From NCBI GenBank assembly GCA_002720285.1, contig PBHT01000047.1, forward strand, positions 1 to 29,541: 29,541 bases of DNA, in the 5' to 3' direction. The translations under genes and the position numbers were made by a program. This DNA comes from Acidobacteriota bacterium (GTDB lineage Bacteria; Acidobacteriota; Vicinamibacteria; Vicinamibacterales; UBA823). Within the stretch, counting starts at the first letter, position 1, and every line of letters begins with the position of its first letter. This document shows, piece by piece, positions 8,208 to 17,529 of the stretch. Below the pieces are notes generated by a model. The model was not told the origin of the DNA, did no database searches, and worked only from the letters and a program-made list of their open reading frames with translations.

Positions 8208-9143
8208 TTAGGCGATTCTCTGTTTTACATACTCAATCGTCCGACTAAGGCCTTCGTGAAGGTTAACGTGAGGAGTCCATCCTAAAAGCTCTCTAGCTTT
8301 TGTGATGTCAGGTTGGCGCACCTTGGGATCGTCAATGGGGAGGCGTTGATGGATGATCTGGCTACGCGAACCGGTCATCGTAATGATCTCTTGGGCGATC
8401 TCGTTGATTGTCATTTCTTTTGGATTACCCAAATTGACCGGGTCGTTGGTATTCGATTCCATCAGCCGCAGGATTCCGTCCACGAGGTCACTTATGAAGC
8501 AGAAACTTCTAGTCTGATTACCGTTACCGAAGACGGTTAAGTCCTTTCCGGCGAGCGCCTGTGCAATAAAGGTGGGAATAGCCCGACCATCGTTAACGCG
8601 CATTCGTGGACCATAGGTATTGAATATTCTAGCGATTTTCGTGTTCACCCCATGATACCGATGGTAGGCAACTGTGATTGCCTCCGCAAAGCGTTTCGCC
8701 TCGTCATAGACACCTCGAGGACCGATCGGATTCACGTTGCCCCAGTACGACTCGGGCTGTGGATGTTCAAGCGGGTCACCGTAGACTTCTGAAGTAGAGG
8801 CAAGTAAGAATATTGCTCCCTTTGCTTTCGCAAGTCCCAAGGCCTTGTGGGTACCGAGTGCGCCGACCTTCAGTGTTGGAATCGGCCATTCAAGATAGTC
8901 AGTTGGGCTGGCTGGGCTAGCCCAGTGCAACACAAAGTCTACCTGGCCATCAATTGAAATATGCTCTGTCACATCGTGGTTGATGAATTTGAATCTTTGA
9001 TTGTCCAGATGCTTAATGTTGTCTGCGCTTCCAGTTAATAGATTATCTAGGCCAACTACGTTATGCCCTTGGTCTAAGAGACGATCTGCTAAATGAGATC
9101 CAATGAAGCCAGCGATTCCAGTAACGATAATACGTGCAGACAT
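8208..9143 (-). CDS. UDP-glucuronate decarboxylase (UDP-xylose synthase), extended SDR family
   Basis: NAD-dependent enzyme converting UDP-glucuronate to UDP-xylose. The Rossmann motif [10 protein letters not shown] lies at 9-18. The decarboxylase subgroup marks are present: [22 protein letters not shown] and [15 protein letters not shown]. Catalytic residues align with those of human UXS1, one position lower: Thr117, Glu119, Tyr146 (with Lys150, the YxxxK pair) and Arg276 in DDPKVRQPD. This distinguishes it from dTDP-glucose dehydratase and from GalE. At 311 residues it is the usual bacterial size, lacking the eukaryotic membrane stem. It is the last gene of the - strand glycan operon, 19 bases after the phosphoglycosyltransferase. 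Its substrate would come from the Ugd encoded at 16228. Confidence 0.88.
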   Translation of the reverse strand: MSARIIVTGIAGFIGSHLADRLLDQGHNVVGLDNLLTGSADNIKHLDNQRFKFINHDVTEHISIDGQVDFVLHWASPASPTDYLEWPIPTLKVGALGTHKALGLAKAKGAIFLLASTSEVYGDPLEHPQPESYWGNVNPIGPRGVYDEAKRFAEAITVAYHRYHGVNTKIARIFNTYGPRMRVNDGRAIPTFIAQALAGKDLTVFGNGNQTRSFCFISDLVDGILRLMESNTNDPVNLGNPKEMTINEIAQEIITMTGSRSQIIHQRLPIDDPKVRQPDITKARELLGWTPHVNLHEGLSRTIEYVKQRIA

Positions 9144-9162
9144 GGGAGAGAGTACGGAGTAA

Positions 9163-10602
9163 TCAATATGCGCGTAAATGAAAGAGGCCTCTCACAATGG
9201 TTAGCCATAGGATCTTAAAGTCTAGACTTACGGACCAGTTCTCTATGTAGTGCAGGTCAAACTCAATGCGTTTTTCAATTGAAGTGTCGCCGCGCCACCC
9301 GTTCACTTGAGCCCACCCAGTAATGCCAGCCTTAACTTTATGACGAAGCATATACTGTGGATATCGATGTTTAAACTGTTTCACAAAGTACGGCCGCTCA
9401 GGTCGTGGGCCGACTAAAGACATATCGCCACGAAGTACATTCCAAAGCTGTGGAAGCTCATCGAGATAGAAGCGACGAAGCCAAGCGCCTATAGGTGTGC
9501 GGCGCGGATCATTGTCCCGCGACCAGACCGGCCCGGTTTCTCCTTCAGCCTCGTATTGCATGGAGCGAAACTTGTACACTGTGAACGAACGACCATCTAA
9601 CCCCATTCGTTCCTGTCGATAGATAACTGGTCCTGGGGATGCAGAGCGGACAAGCAGAGCGATCACAGTCATGGGAACTGAGAAGGTCAAAAGGGCCGTC
9701 ACCGACAGGCACACATCGATTATTCGCTTGAAAGCGGTGTTAATGCCGTGCAGGGGCACGTCGTTAACGCTGATGATTGGAATCCCATCGAAATCTTCTA
9801 GACCAGCGCGAAGTGCGATAAATTGAAATAGGTCTGGAACGACCTTTACCTCCACACATTCCCGGCTGGCGTCCTCAATGAGCGACAGCATCATAACGTG
9901 TTTCTCAAGAGGGAGAGTGATGTAAAGTAAGTCTACTTGCTCGCTGATGAGCAAGTTATCGGTTTCATCGAGAGCCCCAAGGAGCGGAAGTCCTCGGTAT
10001 CCAAGACGATCCTCGGTAGCGCGATCGTCAACGAAACCGATCACCTGATAGCCGAGTTCACGGTGTTGTAGACACTTATCGGCTACGAGACGACCTAAGT
10101 CACCGCTGCCTGCGATCAGAACACGCTTGAGCCCGATACCAGCTCGCCAACGGCGCTCAAAGACGGTCCGAACGAATTCCCGAAGACTATACGAGGCAAC
10201 GGTGTTTACTAAAAGAAACAACACCCAGACCAGTTGGGAAACCTCGTATGCTCCACGTTCCTTGAGTGCAGATGGTAGGAGGTAAGTCTGAATATACAGG
10301 GTCGTTACGATACCCAAGACGACTGCGATCACATTACCAACTAAGACGCCGAAAAAGTCATCGAGGCGGGTTCGGTGACGTCGGAGTCTGTACATTCCGT
10401 GAACTTGGAACGCGACAGGGACAATTAAAGCGACTAACGGTAGGACGTTAAGATATTGCGCAAAGGGTGGATAACCGCGAGTTACAGGTATTAAATCGAT
10501 TTCGAAACGGATAGCGTAGGCCAACATGAAGGCGGCCATCCCCAATATTGCGTCAGATACAACATGTAGAGTGACAAGAAGCTTAGCCCGGTTCGTTATC
10601 AT
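9163..10602 (-). CDS. Undecaprenyl-phosphate glycosyl-1-phosphate transferase (polyprenyl glycosylphosphotransferase, WcaJ/WbaP type)
   Basis: Membrane enzyme that starts glycan assembly by transferring a sugar 1-phosphate, often glucose or galactose, from a UDP-sugar to undecaprenyl phosphate. The first 140 or so residues hold several transmembrane helices. A Rossmann-like CoA-binding fold follows, beginning [18 protein letters not shown] with DD at the end of its second strand. The catalytic bacterial sugar transferase domain covers about 285-479, with [10 protein letters not shown], the KFRSM block, [22 protein letters not shown] and the C-terminal [17 protein letters not shown]. The length of 479 is standard for the large polytopic form. 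Its start overlaps the stop of the upstream glycosyltransferase by four bases (ATGA), so the two are translationally coupled. Sugar specificity cannot be read from sequence. Confidence 0.92.
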   Translation of the reverse strand: MITNRAKLLVTLHVVSDAILGMAAFMLAYAIRFEIDLIPVTRGYPPFAQYLNVLPLVALIVPVAFQVHGMYRLRRHRTRLDDFFGVLVGNVIAVVLGIVTTLYIQTYLLPSALKERGAYEVSQLVWVLFLLVNTVASYSLREFVRTVFERRWRAGIGLKRVLIAGSGDLGRLVADKCLQHRELGYQVIGFVDDRATEDRLGYRGLPLLGALDETDNLLISEQVDLLYITLPLEKHVMMLSLIEDASRECVEVKVVPDLFQFIALRAGLEDFDGIPIISVNDVPLHGINTAFKRIIDVCLSVTALLTFSVPMTVIALLVRSASPGPVIYRQERMGLDGRSFTVYKFRSMQYEAEGETGPVWSRDNDPRRTPIGAWLRRFYLDELPQLWNVLRGDMSLVGPRPERPYFVKQFKHRYPQYMLRHKVKAGITGWAQVNGWRGDTSIEKRIEFDLHYIENWSVSLDFKILWLTIVRGLFHLRAY

Positions 10603-11744
10603 CGAGCCCCGTCTTCGAGAGGTGCGATCATGCCTGATACAGCCTCGCTGATATTTGAGAGGAAATGTTCCTGCGAAAATCTTAAGGCATGCGTCCTGAT
10701 CGCTGATTTATCAAACTTTGATATCCGATTGCTGCAAAGCACGCTTGCGAAAGCTGCTGGCGAGCACTCGTTAACAAGAACACCAGTTACTTCGTTGATA
10801 ACGGTCTCTTGGGCACCTCCACGATTCAGTGCTATAACAGGGCATCCACACGCTTGAGCTTCCAAGGGTGCGATACCAAACTCCTCTTCGCCCGGAAGGA
10901 GAAATACCTTGGCTTGGCGGTACTGCTCACGCACCGCTTCATCGTTCAGGTTCCCAAAGAACTTAACCTTGGGACCGGCGAGTTTGCGAAGTCGTTCCAT
11001 TTCAGGTCCAACGCCAATAATGCGAAGCGGAATGCCGGCAAGGCGACACGCTTCGATGGCAAGGTCTATTCGCTTATACGGTACAAGCGCCGACACAATT
11101 AGGGCTGCTGGGCTCGCTTCCGTGGGAGCCGGATGAAAGAATGCCGTGTCGACTGGTGGATACACCACTGCCGCGGGCCGATTATAGTAGCGCTGGATCC
11201 GACCTGCAACATGGTTGGAGATTGCTACATAGCGGTCAACTCGACCAGAGGTGCCTGCATCCCATCGAGCTAGTTGACGAAATACTGGCCGCGCGAGAGC
11301 ATTCGCGACTGGTCCAATTCGTTCAACACCGAAATAGACTTCGAATTGATCCCAAGCGTAGCGCATTGGTGTAAAGCAGTAGCAAAGATGGCGAGCCCGG
11401 CCAGGTTTTACGATTGACTTGGCCACGCAATGGCTAGTGCTGATTATGAGGTCGAAGCGATCGAAGTCGAACTGTTCGATGGCAATTGGGAAAATTGGCA
11501 GGTAATGGCGATAAAGTCGTCTACTGAATGGCATTTGTTGGACAAATGACACGTGAGGCTGTCGTTCTTCGAGCAATGATGAGACTGTTCCAGGATGATG
11601 AAGCAAGGTAAAGAGTTCAGCATTAGGATACAGTCGACAAAGCCCTTCAAGAGCGCGCTCCCCACCGCGCATACCGGTTAACCAGTCGTGAACAAGAGCG
11701 ACTCGGCTCTCATGGTTTAATGGTGCCCGATTAAACTCAGGCAT
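10599..11744 (-). CDS. Glycosyltransferase family 4 (WbaZ/mannosyltransferase-like)
   Basis: GT-B retaining glycosyltransferase, probably cytoplasmic and peripheral to the membrane, adding one sugar to the lipid-linked glycan. The N-terminal half opens with ALVHDWLTGMRGGERAL, the glycine-rich acceptor loop typical of this subgroup. The block CYCFTPMRYAWDQ is strongly conserved among WbaZ-like mannosyltransferases of exopolysaccharide clusters. The donor-binding EX7E motif is Glu287 and Glu295 in EEFGIAPLEA. The product is 381 residues. The start at 11744 lies eight bases inside the upstream GT4 gene, and its stop overlaps the next start by four bases. Donor sugar is inferred only loosely as mannose-like. 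Confidence 0.87.
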   Translation of the reverse strand: MPEFNRAPLNHESRVALVHDWLTGMRGGERALEGLCRLYPNAELFTLLHHPGTVSSLLEERQPHVSFVQQMPFSRRLYRHYLPIFPIAIEQFDFDRFDLIISTSHCVAKSIVKPGRARHLCYCFTPMRYAWDQFEVYFGVERIGPVANALARPVFRQLARWDAGTSGRVDRYVAISNHVAGRIQRYYNRPAAVVYPPVDTAFFHPAPTEASPAALIVSALVPYKRIDLAIEACRLAGIPLRIIGVGPEMERLRKLAGPKVKFFGNLNDEAVREQYRQAKVFLLPGEEEFGIAPLEAQACGCPVIALNRGGAQETVINEVTGVLVNECSPAAFASVLCSNRISKFDKSAIRTHALRFSQEHFLSNISEAVSGMIAPLEDGAR

Positions 11745-12888
11745 TGTCCATACCTAGTTTACCGGATGGGCGATTGTCGGAATGTGATGTTTCACGATAA
11801 ATTTCTAGAATACGTTTAATAGATCGATCCCAAGAAAACTGCTTGGCGCGTGTCCGACCTTTGGTTACAAGCTGTTCCCTAAGAATATCGTCTTCTAAGA
11901 CACGGCAAATCCCGCTAGCGATTTCATCTTGACTTTTCGGGTCAACTAGAACTGCGGCGTCTCCGGTCACTTCTGGGAGGGAAGAAACGTTGGACGTAAC
12001 AACCGCGGTCCCGCTGGCCATGGCTTCGAGGGGCGGTAATCCAAAACCTTCGTAGAGTGAAGGAAAAACAAATGCTCGCGCGAGGTGATATAGGACTCTA
12101 AGTGTTTCATTGGGCACGAAGCCGAGGAAGCGAACAGAACGATGTAGCTGATATCGATGCACGGCTCGTCGCAATTTTGCATAGCGAGTAATGTCGTCTC
12201 CGATAATTAATAGAGTGAGGTCGTCATGTCCAAGAGAGCGAACCTTGTAGAATGCATCGAGTAGTCGTTCTAGGTTCTTATGTGGATGTACATTGCCTAC
12301 ATACAGCAGAAATGGCGCTTGCAGCTGATAACGTTCTCTGATCCGTTCTACGTTTTGATCAGGAGGCGGAACAAAGAAACAGTCATCGATCGCATTTGGT
12401 ATTACAGTAATTTTATCGGCTGGGATGTCAAAAAAATTAAGGATGTCTAGTTTCGAGGCTTCTGAGACTGTAAGGACTCGATCTGATCGGTGGGTGGCCG
12501 TCCAAAGTGCGGCCCGGGCGTATCCATGGGCGAGTCGATTAGGTAGATACTGAGGGAATCTAAGGTGGATGCAATCATGAATTGTTACGATGGACCGACA
12601 AGGGGTCAGGGCAGGCAATGTGTAGTGCGGTGCGTGAAAAAGATTAACACCTTCCCTCTGAAGTTGGAATGGGATGCGTATCTGTTCGCTGATTGAGTAT
12701 GGGCCCGCAGGTTGTGAAACTAGTCGAAAATTCTCCCCGAGATTAGCCGCAAAAGTCTGATCGTCTGGTTTGCACAATAATACATATTCAGTCGTGGAAT
12801 CGAGCCGATGCAGATGTGTTACCAGGTTCCTGACGTAGGTTCCTATTCCGTAGTCGTGTAACTTTCTAACGTCAATAGCGATACGCAA
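11737..12888 (-). CDS. Glycosyltransferase family 4
   Basis: GT-B enzyme of 383 residues. The N-terminus IDVRKLHDYGIGTYVRNL carries the glycine-containing loop shared with the two other GT4 enzymes of this operon. FHAPHYTLP and IHDCIHLRFP follow, and the C-terminal donor domain has LLYVGNVHPHKNLERLL and the EX7E pair Glu280/Glu288 in EGFGLPPLEAM. The start is a TTG; AAGGA at 12896-12900 on this strand, seven bases upstream, makes this choice convincing, and a nearby ATG at 12893-12895 is out of frame. The gene follows a 74-base gap that contains a perfect inverted repeat, so an internal promoter or control point may lie there. Donor and acceptor are unknown. Confidence 0.87.
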   Translation of the reverse strand: MRIAIDVRKLHDYGIGTYVRNLVTHLHRLDSTTEYVLLCKPDDQTFAANLGENFRLVSQPAGPYSISEQIRIPFQLQREGVNLFHAPHYTLPALTPCRSIVTIHDCIHLRFPQYLPNRLAHGYARAALWTATHRSDRVLTVSEASKLDILNFFDIPADKITVIPNAIDDCFFVPPPDQNVERIRERYQLQAPFLLYVGNVHPHKNLERLLDAFYKVRSLGHDDLTLLIIGDDITRYAKLRRAVHRYQLHRSVRFLGFVPNETLRVLYHLARAFVFPSLYEGFGLPPLEAMASGTAVVTSNVSSLPEVTGDAAVLVDPKSQDEIASGICRVLEDDILREQLVTKGRTRAKQFSWDRSIKRILEIYRETSHSDNRPSGKLGMDNA

Positions 12889-12895
12889 GGCTCAT

Positions 12896-12900
12896 TCCTT
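12896..12900 (-). promoter_or_regulatory. Ribosome binding site that decides the TTG start at 12888
   Basis: AAGGA on the - strand with seven bases to TTG. It is one of the better Shine-Dalgarno matches in the glycan operon and favours the TTG over the out-of-frame ATG two bases downstream of it. Confidence 0.6.
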
Positions 12901-12907
12901 ATTCGGG

Positions 12908-12929
12908 ATAAGTGTATCAAAGCACTTAT
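12908..12929. repeat. Perfect inverted repeat in the only sizeable gap inside the glycan operon
   Basis: Arms ATAAGTG and CACTTAT are separated by eight bases. The repeat lies between the GT2 stop and the TTG start of the next GT4 gene, 20 bases upstream of that start. No T-run follows on the - strand, so a terminator is unlikely. A dimeric regulator site or an mRNA hairpin controlling the downstream genes is possible. Confidence 0.45.
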
Positions 12930-12962
12930 AAGGTTCTCCAAGGGCAGGTTGTCTCGGCATCG

Positions 12963-13775
12963 TCAGATGCGCTGGCAAAATCGAAGGTAAGATCTCAAAA
13001 TTGGCGCCCAAAACGGATGATGTTTGTCGTAAAAAGCTAACTGGCTCCGGCGGTAGGCTAAAGCGGTGGCTTTTGGCGCTGTAGCAGCCGACTGACCGCG
13101 TATGTGTTGAACTTCAGAAGCTGGGGTAAAGAGTATCCTGCGTTGCCGAGAACGGATTGCAGCACAAAAATCTACGTCTTCTATATACATAAAAAAACGT
13201 TTATCAAAAAAACCAACTGCCTCGGCATCGACTCTGCGTACGAGTAGGCAGGCTCCGCTAACCCAATCAGGAAAATGAACGCGGTTTGCCCGATTCCTAA
13301 TGAGAGAGGTCACGGGCGGAAATCCGTGACCGTATAACCAGGTGAATATTTTGTGTTGAATTTGGTTAAAAGGTCCGAGCATCGGGCCCCATGACAACTC
13401 GACGGAACCTGCGCCATCCACGAGACGAGGTCCAGCAACAGCGCACTCATCATCGCTCATAAGGGCATCCACTAGACGGTCAAGCGCGCCTTCAGGTACA
13501 ACAGTATCGGGGTTCAGGAGTAATACCAGCGGTGCTTTAGTGTGAGCGAATCCAATGTTACAGCCTTCAGCAAAGCCAACATTCTCTAGTAATGGGACGA
13601 TTCGGACTTTTGGCCATTTTTCGTGCACAGAAACTACATTGTTATCATTTGAGGCATTGTCCACGACAATAACCTCGTGTGGTCCTGATGGTGGATGGGC
13701 GTGCAATGAGAGTAAGCAGCGGTCCAAGTGATTTGCAGCGTTAAAACTGACGATGATGATGTCAAGCGCACTCAT
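12963..13775 (-). CDS. Glycosyltransferase family 2 (WbbL/rhamnosyltransferase-like)
   Basis: GT-A inverting glycosyltransferase of 270 residues, the only GT2 in the operon. It starts with the nucleotide-binding strand LDIIIVSFNAANHLDRCL, then VIVVDNASNDN, GFAEGCNIGF and the metal-binding region LLLNPDTVVPEG, in which NPD takes the DxD position, as is normal in this subgroup. The block FDKRFFMYIEDVDFCAAIR with the conserved ED-x-D is the acceptor/base region. The sequence resembles WbbL-type rhamnosyltransferases, but no dTDP-rhamnose genes are present in the window. Its ATG overlaps the stop of the upstream GT4 gene by four bases. Confidence 0.88.
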   Translation of the reverse strand: MSALDIIIVSFNAANHLDRCLLSLHAHPPSGPHEVIVVDNASNDNNVVSVHEKWPKVRIVPLLENVGFAEGCNIGFAHTKAPLVLLLNPDTVVPEGALDRLVDALMSDDECAVAGPRLVDGAGSVELSWGPMLGPFNQIQHKIFTWLYGHGFPPVTSLIRNRANRVHFPDWVSGACLLVRRVDAEAVGFFDKRFFMYIEDVDFCAAIRSRQRRILFTPASEVQHIRGQSAATAPKATALAYRRSQLAFYDKHHPFWAPILRSYLRFCQRI

Positions 13776-14860
13776 ACTGCCGCACTTTCGATGACGTCGA
13801 GGGTGAGTTCGGCCGTACGCTTCCAGGAATAGCGGTCTATTACGTGGTCGACTGCTTGGGAAGTACTATTTAGGCCTGTGATGATTGCATTGGCGATGCT
13901 GTCGAGATCCCCTGGGACTGCGTATATTGCGGCTTCACCGTAGACCTCTCTGGCCACTTCTGTGTCGAGAACGACCAATGATTGGCCGGCTGCTAAGGCT
14001 TCTAGTGGCGGAAGGCCAAAGCCTTCGTATTCCGAAAGAAAGGCGAACACACGCGCCCGACCGTAAAAGCTGGTAAGGCGTTTGTCGTCCACCCAACCAT
14101 CGATAGACACTCGGTCGTCAATTCCAAGGGCCTTGCTAAGTTGTCCGAGATGTTCGAATGGGTAGGTTCGGTTACTTCCGATCACGGCTAGTCTAGCCTC
14201 AGGTGCCTGTGTCAACACTCGAGTGAACGCAGAAAGAAGCCAGGGCAAGTGGCGGCGGGTAAAGATCGATCCGACAAAAAGTATCAAAGGTTCTTGGTCT
14301 TCTGGAGAGTTGGCCGAGGCCAAGTAATCATCTGCAGCCAGTGGGATCACAGTTATTCGTTCAGGTTGGACATTTAGCCAGTTAACGATTTCACTTTTTG
14401 AGAAGTTGGATATGGTCAAGATTCTGTCGGCGCGAGACACTGCACGACTCGCAAGGTAGCGGCGGCGAAGGCCTTCCTTCCATCTAAACCACTCAGGACG
14501 TGCAACAAATGACACGTCTGGGATAGTCACTACTATGGGACACTTAACTCTGAGCGGAGCAGAATAAGCTGGTGAAAAGAACACGTCTGGCTTTACTGAG
14601 TTGACGGCAGGTGGAAGGGTTACTTGCTCCCACCAACTCCCTGTGGAACCAGGAACCACCTTGGTTCTAAATTGGCCACTATTTGCAGACAGAAGAGGGG
14701 GGAGTCGGTCTCCAGCTTCTGGCTTCCTAGGGAAATAAAGTGTGAATCTATGTGTCTTTCCGCGAGTTGAATCCGCCCACTTCTGACATAGGTTTGCTAA
14801 ATAGCGTCCGATTCCGGTCGTATAGCCAAGCAACTCACGAGCGTCGATGCCTATGTCCAT
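13772..14860 (-). CDS. Glycosyltransferase family 4
   Basis: GT-B enzyme of 362 residues. IDARELLGYTTGIGRYLANL at the N-terminus is followed by FFSPAYSAPL and PDVSFVARPEW. The donor domain has ILFVGSIFTRRHLPWLL and the EX7E pair Glu279/Glu287 in EGFGLPPLEAL. It is about 20 residues shorter than its neighbours, with an abbreviated C-terminal end. ATG at 14860 lies 21 bases after the stop of the first operon gene, with no strong Shine-Dalgarno sequence. The resemblance of its N-terminal motif to those at 11737-12888 and 14882-16081 suggests tandem paralogues. Donor and acceptor unknown. Confidence 0.87.
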   Translation of the reverse strand: MDIGIDARELLGYTTGIGRYLANLCQKWADSTRGKTHRFTLYFPRKPEAGDRLPPLLSANSGQFRTKVVPGSTGSWWEQVTLPPAVNSVKPDVFFSPAYSAPLRVKCPIVVTIPDVSFVARPEWFRWKEGLRRRYLASRAVSRADRILTISNFSKSEIVNWLNVQPERITVIPLAADDYLASANSPEDQEPLILFVGSIFTRRHLPWLLSAFTRVLTQAPEARLAVIGSNRTYPFEHLGQLSKALGIDDRVSIDGWVDDKRLTSFYGRARVFAFLSEYEGFGLPPLEALAAGQSLVVLDTEVAREVYGEAAIYAVPGDLDSIANAIITGLNSTSQAVDHVIDRYSWKRTAELTLDVIESAAV

Positions 14861-14881
14861 TAGCTGAGGCGGAGGTGAGCC

Positions 14882-16081
14882 TCATAATCCTCGGCGGTGG
14901 CGAACCGCAGTTTCATACGCACTAAGAAGGATGCGCGCCGACTTATCCCAATTATAAGCCTGCGATTGAATGAGACCACGGGCTACGCTCCTATCAGCGT
15001 ATTGCCGATCATCCAGGATCCTGGCCATGGACGCTTCGATTGCACTTTCGTCCTCGGGGTCAACAAGAGTGCCGGCATCACCAACCGTCTCTGGTAAAGC
15101 GCCTCGGTTTGCGGCCACCACTGGGACTCCCACGGTCATTGCTTCGAGAGCAGGAAGGCCGAAGCCTTCATCCAGCGATGGTAGGACCACCATGCTGGCG
15201 CGGCGATAGAGGTCATAGCACTGGTCCCGAGAGACGTAGCCTAATACTCGAACCTTGTTATTAAGTGGCGATGCCTCGAGTTCTTTGAGCTCGTCTATTC
15301 CGGTCGGTGAGATTTGGCCAGCTAGAACAAGTTCTGGAGTGTCGGCGCGATGGTTAGCGAGCGAACGGTAAGCTCGCAATAATGTAGGGAGGTTTTTTCT
15401 TGGTTCGATCGAGCCAACGAAGAGAATATGTCCCTTATACGCTGGTGCGCTACGTGGCCTCCAGGCTGGGGCACCATTGGTGCAAAGGATAATTCGCTTC
15501 ATCGGGATACCTAATTGTTTGCTTACGAGCGATGCTGTGTATTGGGAAGGTACAATTACACCATCTGCTCGCTTAGCGTGTTGTTCAGCTAAGGCTGGAT
15601 AGTCGGAGCGTATCTCAGCTGATGTGTGGTCAGGATGGTTAAGGAAGTAAAGGTCGTGGATGGTGACGAAACACGCTGCTTGCCGTGAGGGGATCATGAG
15701 TGGATGCGGTGAATGGACCACGTCGTAATGTCCTGCTAGGAGTTCGATGGAGGGCCACTCTACGTTATGCCAAAGCCAGTTAAGGCAACGGACTGGAATA
15801 CGTCGATCAACAACGTGCGCATTATCTACGGTGTTTGGCGACAGCCGATGACGCAAGGAGCTTGAAAAAATTGTTACCGACACATCTCTGCAGGAACCCT
15901 CTGCAGCGATTGCCTGGGAAAGGTTGTGAGTGTGTTCACCAACACCAGTAGGCTGGTGTAGTGCAGGGCGATAGTCGATGAGGATGCGCACGTTGGACTG
16001 CTTGAGGTCCTGAACCTCACTTGGTTGAGGAGAGCCAACGTCCGGGTGGTCCCGGACGGTTACCGATGATAGCAGAGACAC
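14882..16081 (-). CDS. Glycosyltransferase family 4, first gene of the glycan operon
   Basis: GT-B enzyme. The core begins VRILIDYRPALHQPTGVGEH, continues with VVHSPHPLMIPSR and VTIHDLYFLNHPDH, and has the donor block ILFVGSIEPRKNLPTLL with the EX7E pair Glu305/Glu313 in EGFGLPALEAM. The frame is open from a GTG at 16081 (399 residues), but the first 30 residues are hydrophilic and unlike the family. A GTG at 15991 would start exactly at the first beta strand and give 369 residues, closer to its paralogues. Neither start has a good Shine-Dalgarno sequence, so the N-terminus is unsure. It is divergent from ugd across 146 bases. Confidence 0.83.
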   Translation of the reverse strand: MSLLSSVTVRDHPDVGSPQPSEVQDLKQSNVRILIDYRPALHQPTGVGEHTHNLSQAIAAEGSCRDVSVTIFSSSLRHRLSPNTVDNAHVVDRRIPVRCLNWLWHNVEWPSIELLAGHYDVVHSPHPLMIPSRQAACFVTIHDLYFLNHPDHTSAEIRSDYPALAEQHAKRADGVIVPSQYTASLVSKQLGIPMKRIILCTNGAPAWRPRSAPAYKGHILFVGSIEPRKNLPTLLRAYRSLANHRADTPELVLAGQISPTGIDELKELEASPLNNKVRVLGYVSRDQCYDLYRRASMVVLPSLDEGFGLPALEAMTVGVPVVAANRGALPETVGDAGTLVDPEDESAIEASMARILDDRQYADRSVARGLIQSQAYNWDKSARILLSAYETAVRHRRGL

Positions 16082-16129
16082 CTCAAAGACAAAAGGTTTG
16101 AAGTGCGCAACCCCTTATTAATCAATAGC

Positions 16130-16158
16130 TTGACTGGTTATGCAGCCAATGTTACCGT
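16130..16158 (+). promoter_or_regulatory. Possible sigma70-type promoter for ugd
   Basis: TTGACT at 16130-16135 matches five of six -35 bases. After 17 bases, TACCGT at 16153-16158 keeps the key TA and final T of a -10. This gives a leader of about 60 bases to ugd. It lies in the 146-base divergent region between the two glycan gene groups; a clear promoter for the opposite strand was not found. Confidence 0.35.
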
Positions 16159-16227
16159 TGATTCTTTGTCGATTGGGATGAGCGACCGACTGTTTCGAGT
16201 GGTAGTCAGACGACGGAGGCTGTTCGA

Positions 16228-17529
16228 ATGAAGATCACAGTGGTTGGCACTGGCTACGTGGGTCTAGTTGTAGGAGCTGGCCTTGCCGAACACGGCAACG
16301 ATGTTGTGTGTGTTGACATCGACCCTGAGAAGGTTCGCACTCTTCAACGAGGAAAGATTCCAATATTCGAGCCTGGCCTTGAGGAGTTGGTGAAGCGAAA
16401 TCGATCGGAAAAACGTTTAAGTTTTACCCTAGAGCTTACCAAAGCTGTTCGCCGATCAGCCGTCGTTTTCATCGCAGTTAGCACTCCCGAAGGGGAGAGT
16501 GGGAACGCGGATATCAACCAGGTGTTCACAGCTGCCCGAGATATTGCTCGTGCGATATCAGGATTTACCGTAGTGGTGATAAAGAGCACGGTCCCTGTCG
16601 GTACCGCTATGCGAGTCAGAGAGATAATCGACCACGAAACCAAGCACCCGTTTAGTGTTGTAAACAACCCTGAGTTTCTAAAGCAAGGTGCTGCAGTCGA
16701 CGATTTCCTAAAACCGGCTCGGGTTGTAGTTGGAGCTGAAGATTCTCTGGGTGCTGAGATTATGAAGAGGCTCTATGTGCCTCTCACACGTACTGGCGCT
16801 CCAATTCTCATCATGGATCACGCAAGTGCCGAGCTTGCAAAGTATGCCGCAAATGCAATGTTGGCGACAAGAGTGTCATTCATGAACGATATTGCAAACG
16901 TTGCCGAGCAGGTCGGTGCAAATATTGACAGCGTCCGGCATGCGATAGCGACCGATCCTCGTATTGGTTCCGCGTTCTTGTTTCCTGGAGTCGGCTACGG
17001 AGGAAGTTGTTTTCCTAAGGATGTCAAGGCCTTGCAGAACACGGCCAGAGCTAGCGGCTATGACTCTAAGTTACTTGCCGCGGTAGAGGCTATTAATGAT
17101 GGCCAGTGGGTACGATTTGTCGACAAGATTAGGGCGCACTTTGGTGCACTCACTGGAAAAAAACTTGGTGTGTGGGGATTAGCATTCAAGCCGCGTACTG
17201 ACGATATGCGTGAGGCGCCCTCGGTTCCGATAATTGAACGGCTATTGGCTGAGGGTGCCACGGTGCAGGCGTACGATCCCCAGGCCGAGCAAGCCGCGCG
17301 ACGTATATTTGGTTCAAGCCTGTCGTATGTAAATCGGAGTTACGATGCGATAAAAGGGGTAGATGCTCTGTTGATCGTAACCGAATGGAATGAGTTTCGT
17401 GAACTTGATTTTGAGAAGGTGCGATCCTTAATGCGTAGTCCAGTGATTTTTGATGGAAGGAACCTATTCTCTCCTGAAGAGATGCGTGACCATGGCTTCG
17501 TTTATGTTTCTATTGGTCGGCAATCGTGA
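16228..17529 (+). CDS. ugd: UDP-glucose 6-dehydrogenase
   Basis: Oxidises UDP-glucose twice with NAD to UDP-glucuronate. The 433 residues show the NAD-binding GTGYVGLVVGAGLAEHG, VDIDPEKV, the EPGLEEL block, STVPVGT, NNPEFLKQGAA, and the catalytic cysteine Cys261 in GYGGSCFPKD, matching Cys260 of the streptococcal enzyme. The C-terminal UDP-binding domain has LAFKPRTDDMREAPS. GGAGG at 16215-16219, eight bases before the ATG, is a strong ribosome binding site. The stop overlaps the galE GTG start by four bases. The product feeds the UDP-xylose synthase encoded at 8208-9143 or glucuronosyl transfer directly. Confidence 0.95.
   Translation: MKITVVGTGYVGLVVGAGLAEHGNDVVCVDIDPEKVRTLQRGKIPIFEPGLEELVKRNRSEKRLSFTLELTKAVRRSAVVFIAVSTPEGESGNADINQVFTAARDIARAISGFTVVVIKSTVPVGTAMRVREIIDHETKHPFSVVNNPEFLKQGAAVDDFLKPARVVVGAEDSLGAEIMKRLYVPLTRTGAPILIMDHASAELAKYAANAMLATRVSFMNDIANVAEQVGANIDSVRHAIATDPRIGSAFLFPGVGYGGSCFPKDVKALQNTARASGYDSKLLAAVEAINDGQWVRFVDKIRAHFGALTGKKLGVWGLAFKPRTDDMREAPSVPIIERLLAEGATVQAYDPQAEQAARRIFGSSLSYVNRSYDAIKGVDALLIVTEWNEFRELDFEKVRSLMRSPVIFDGRNLFSPEEMRDHGFVYVSIGRQS

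Noticed and set aside
16082..16227. Promoter on the - strand for the glycan operon (TTGGCT at 16144-16149, TATTGA at 16122-16127)
   Set aside because: Both elements are poor matches and the spacer is 16 bases; too weak to list as a feature.
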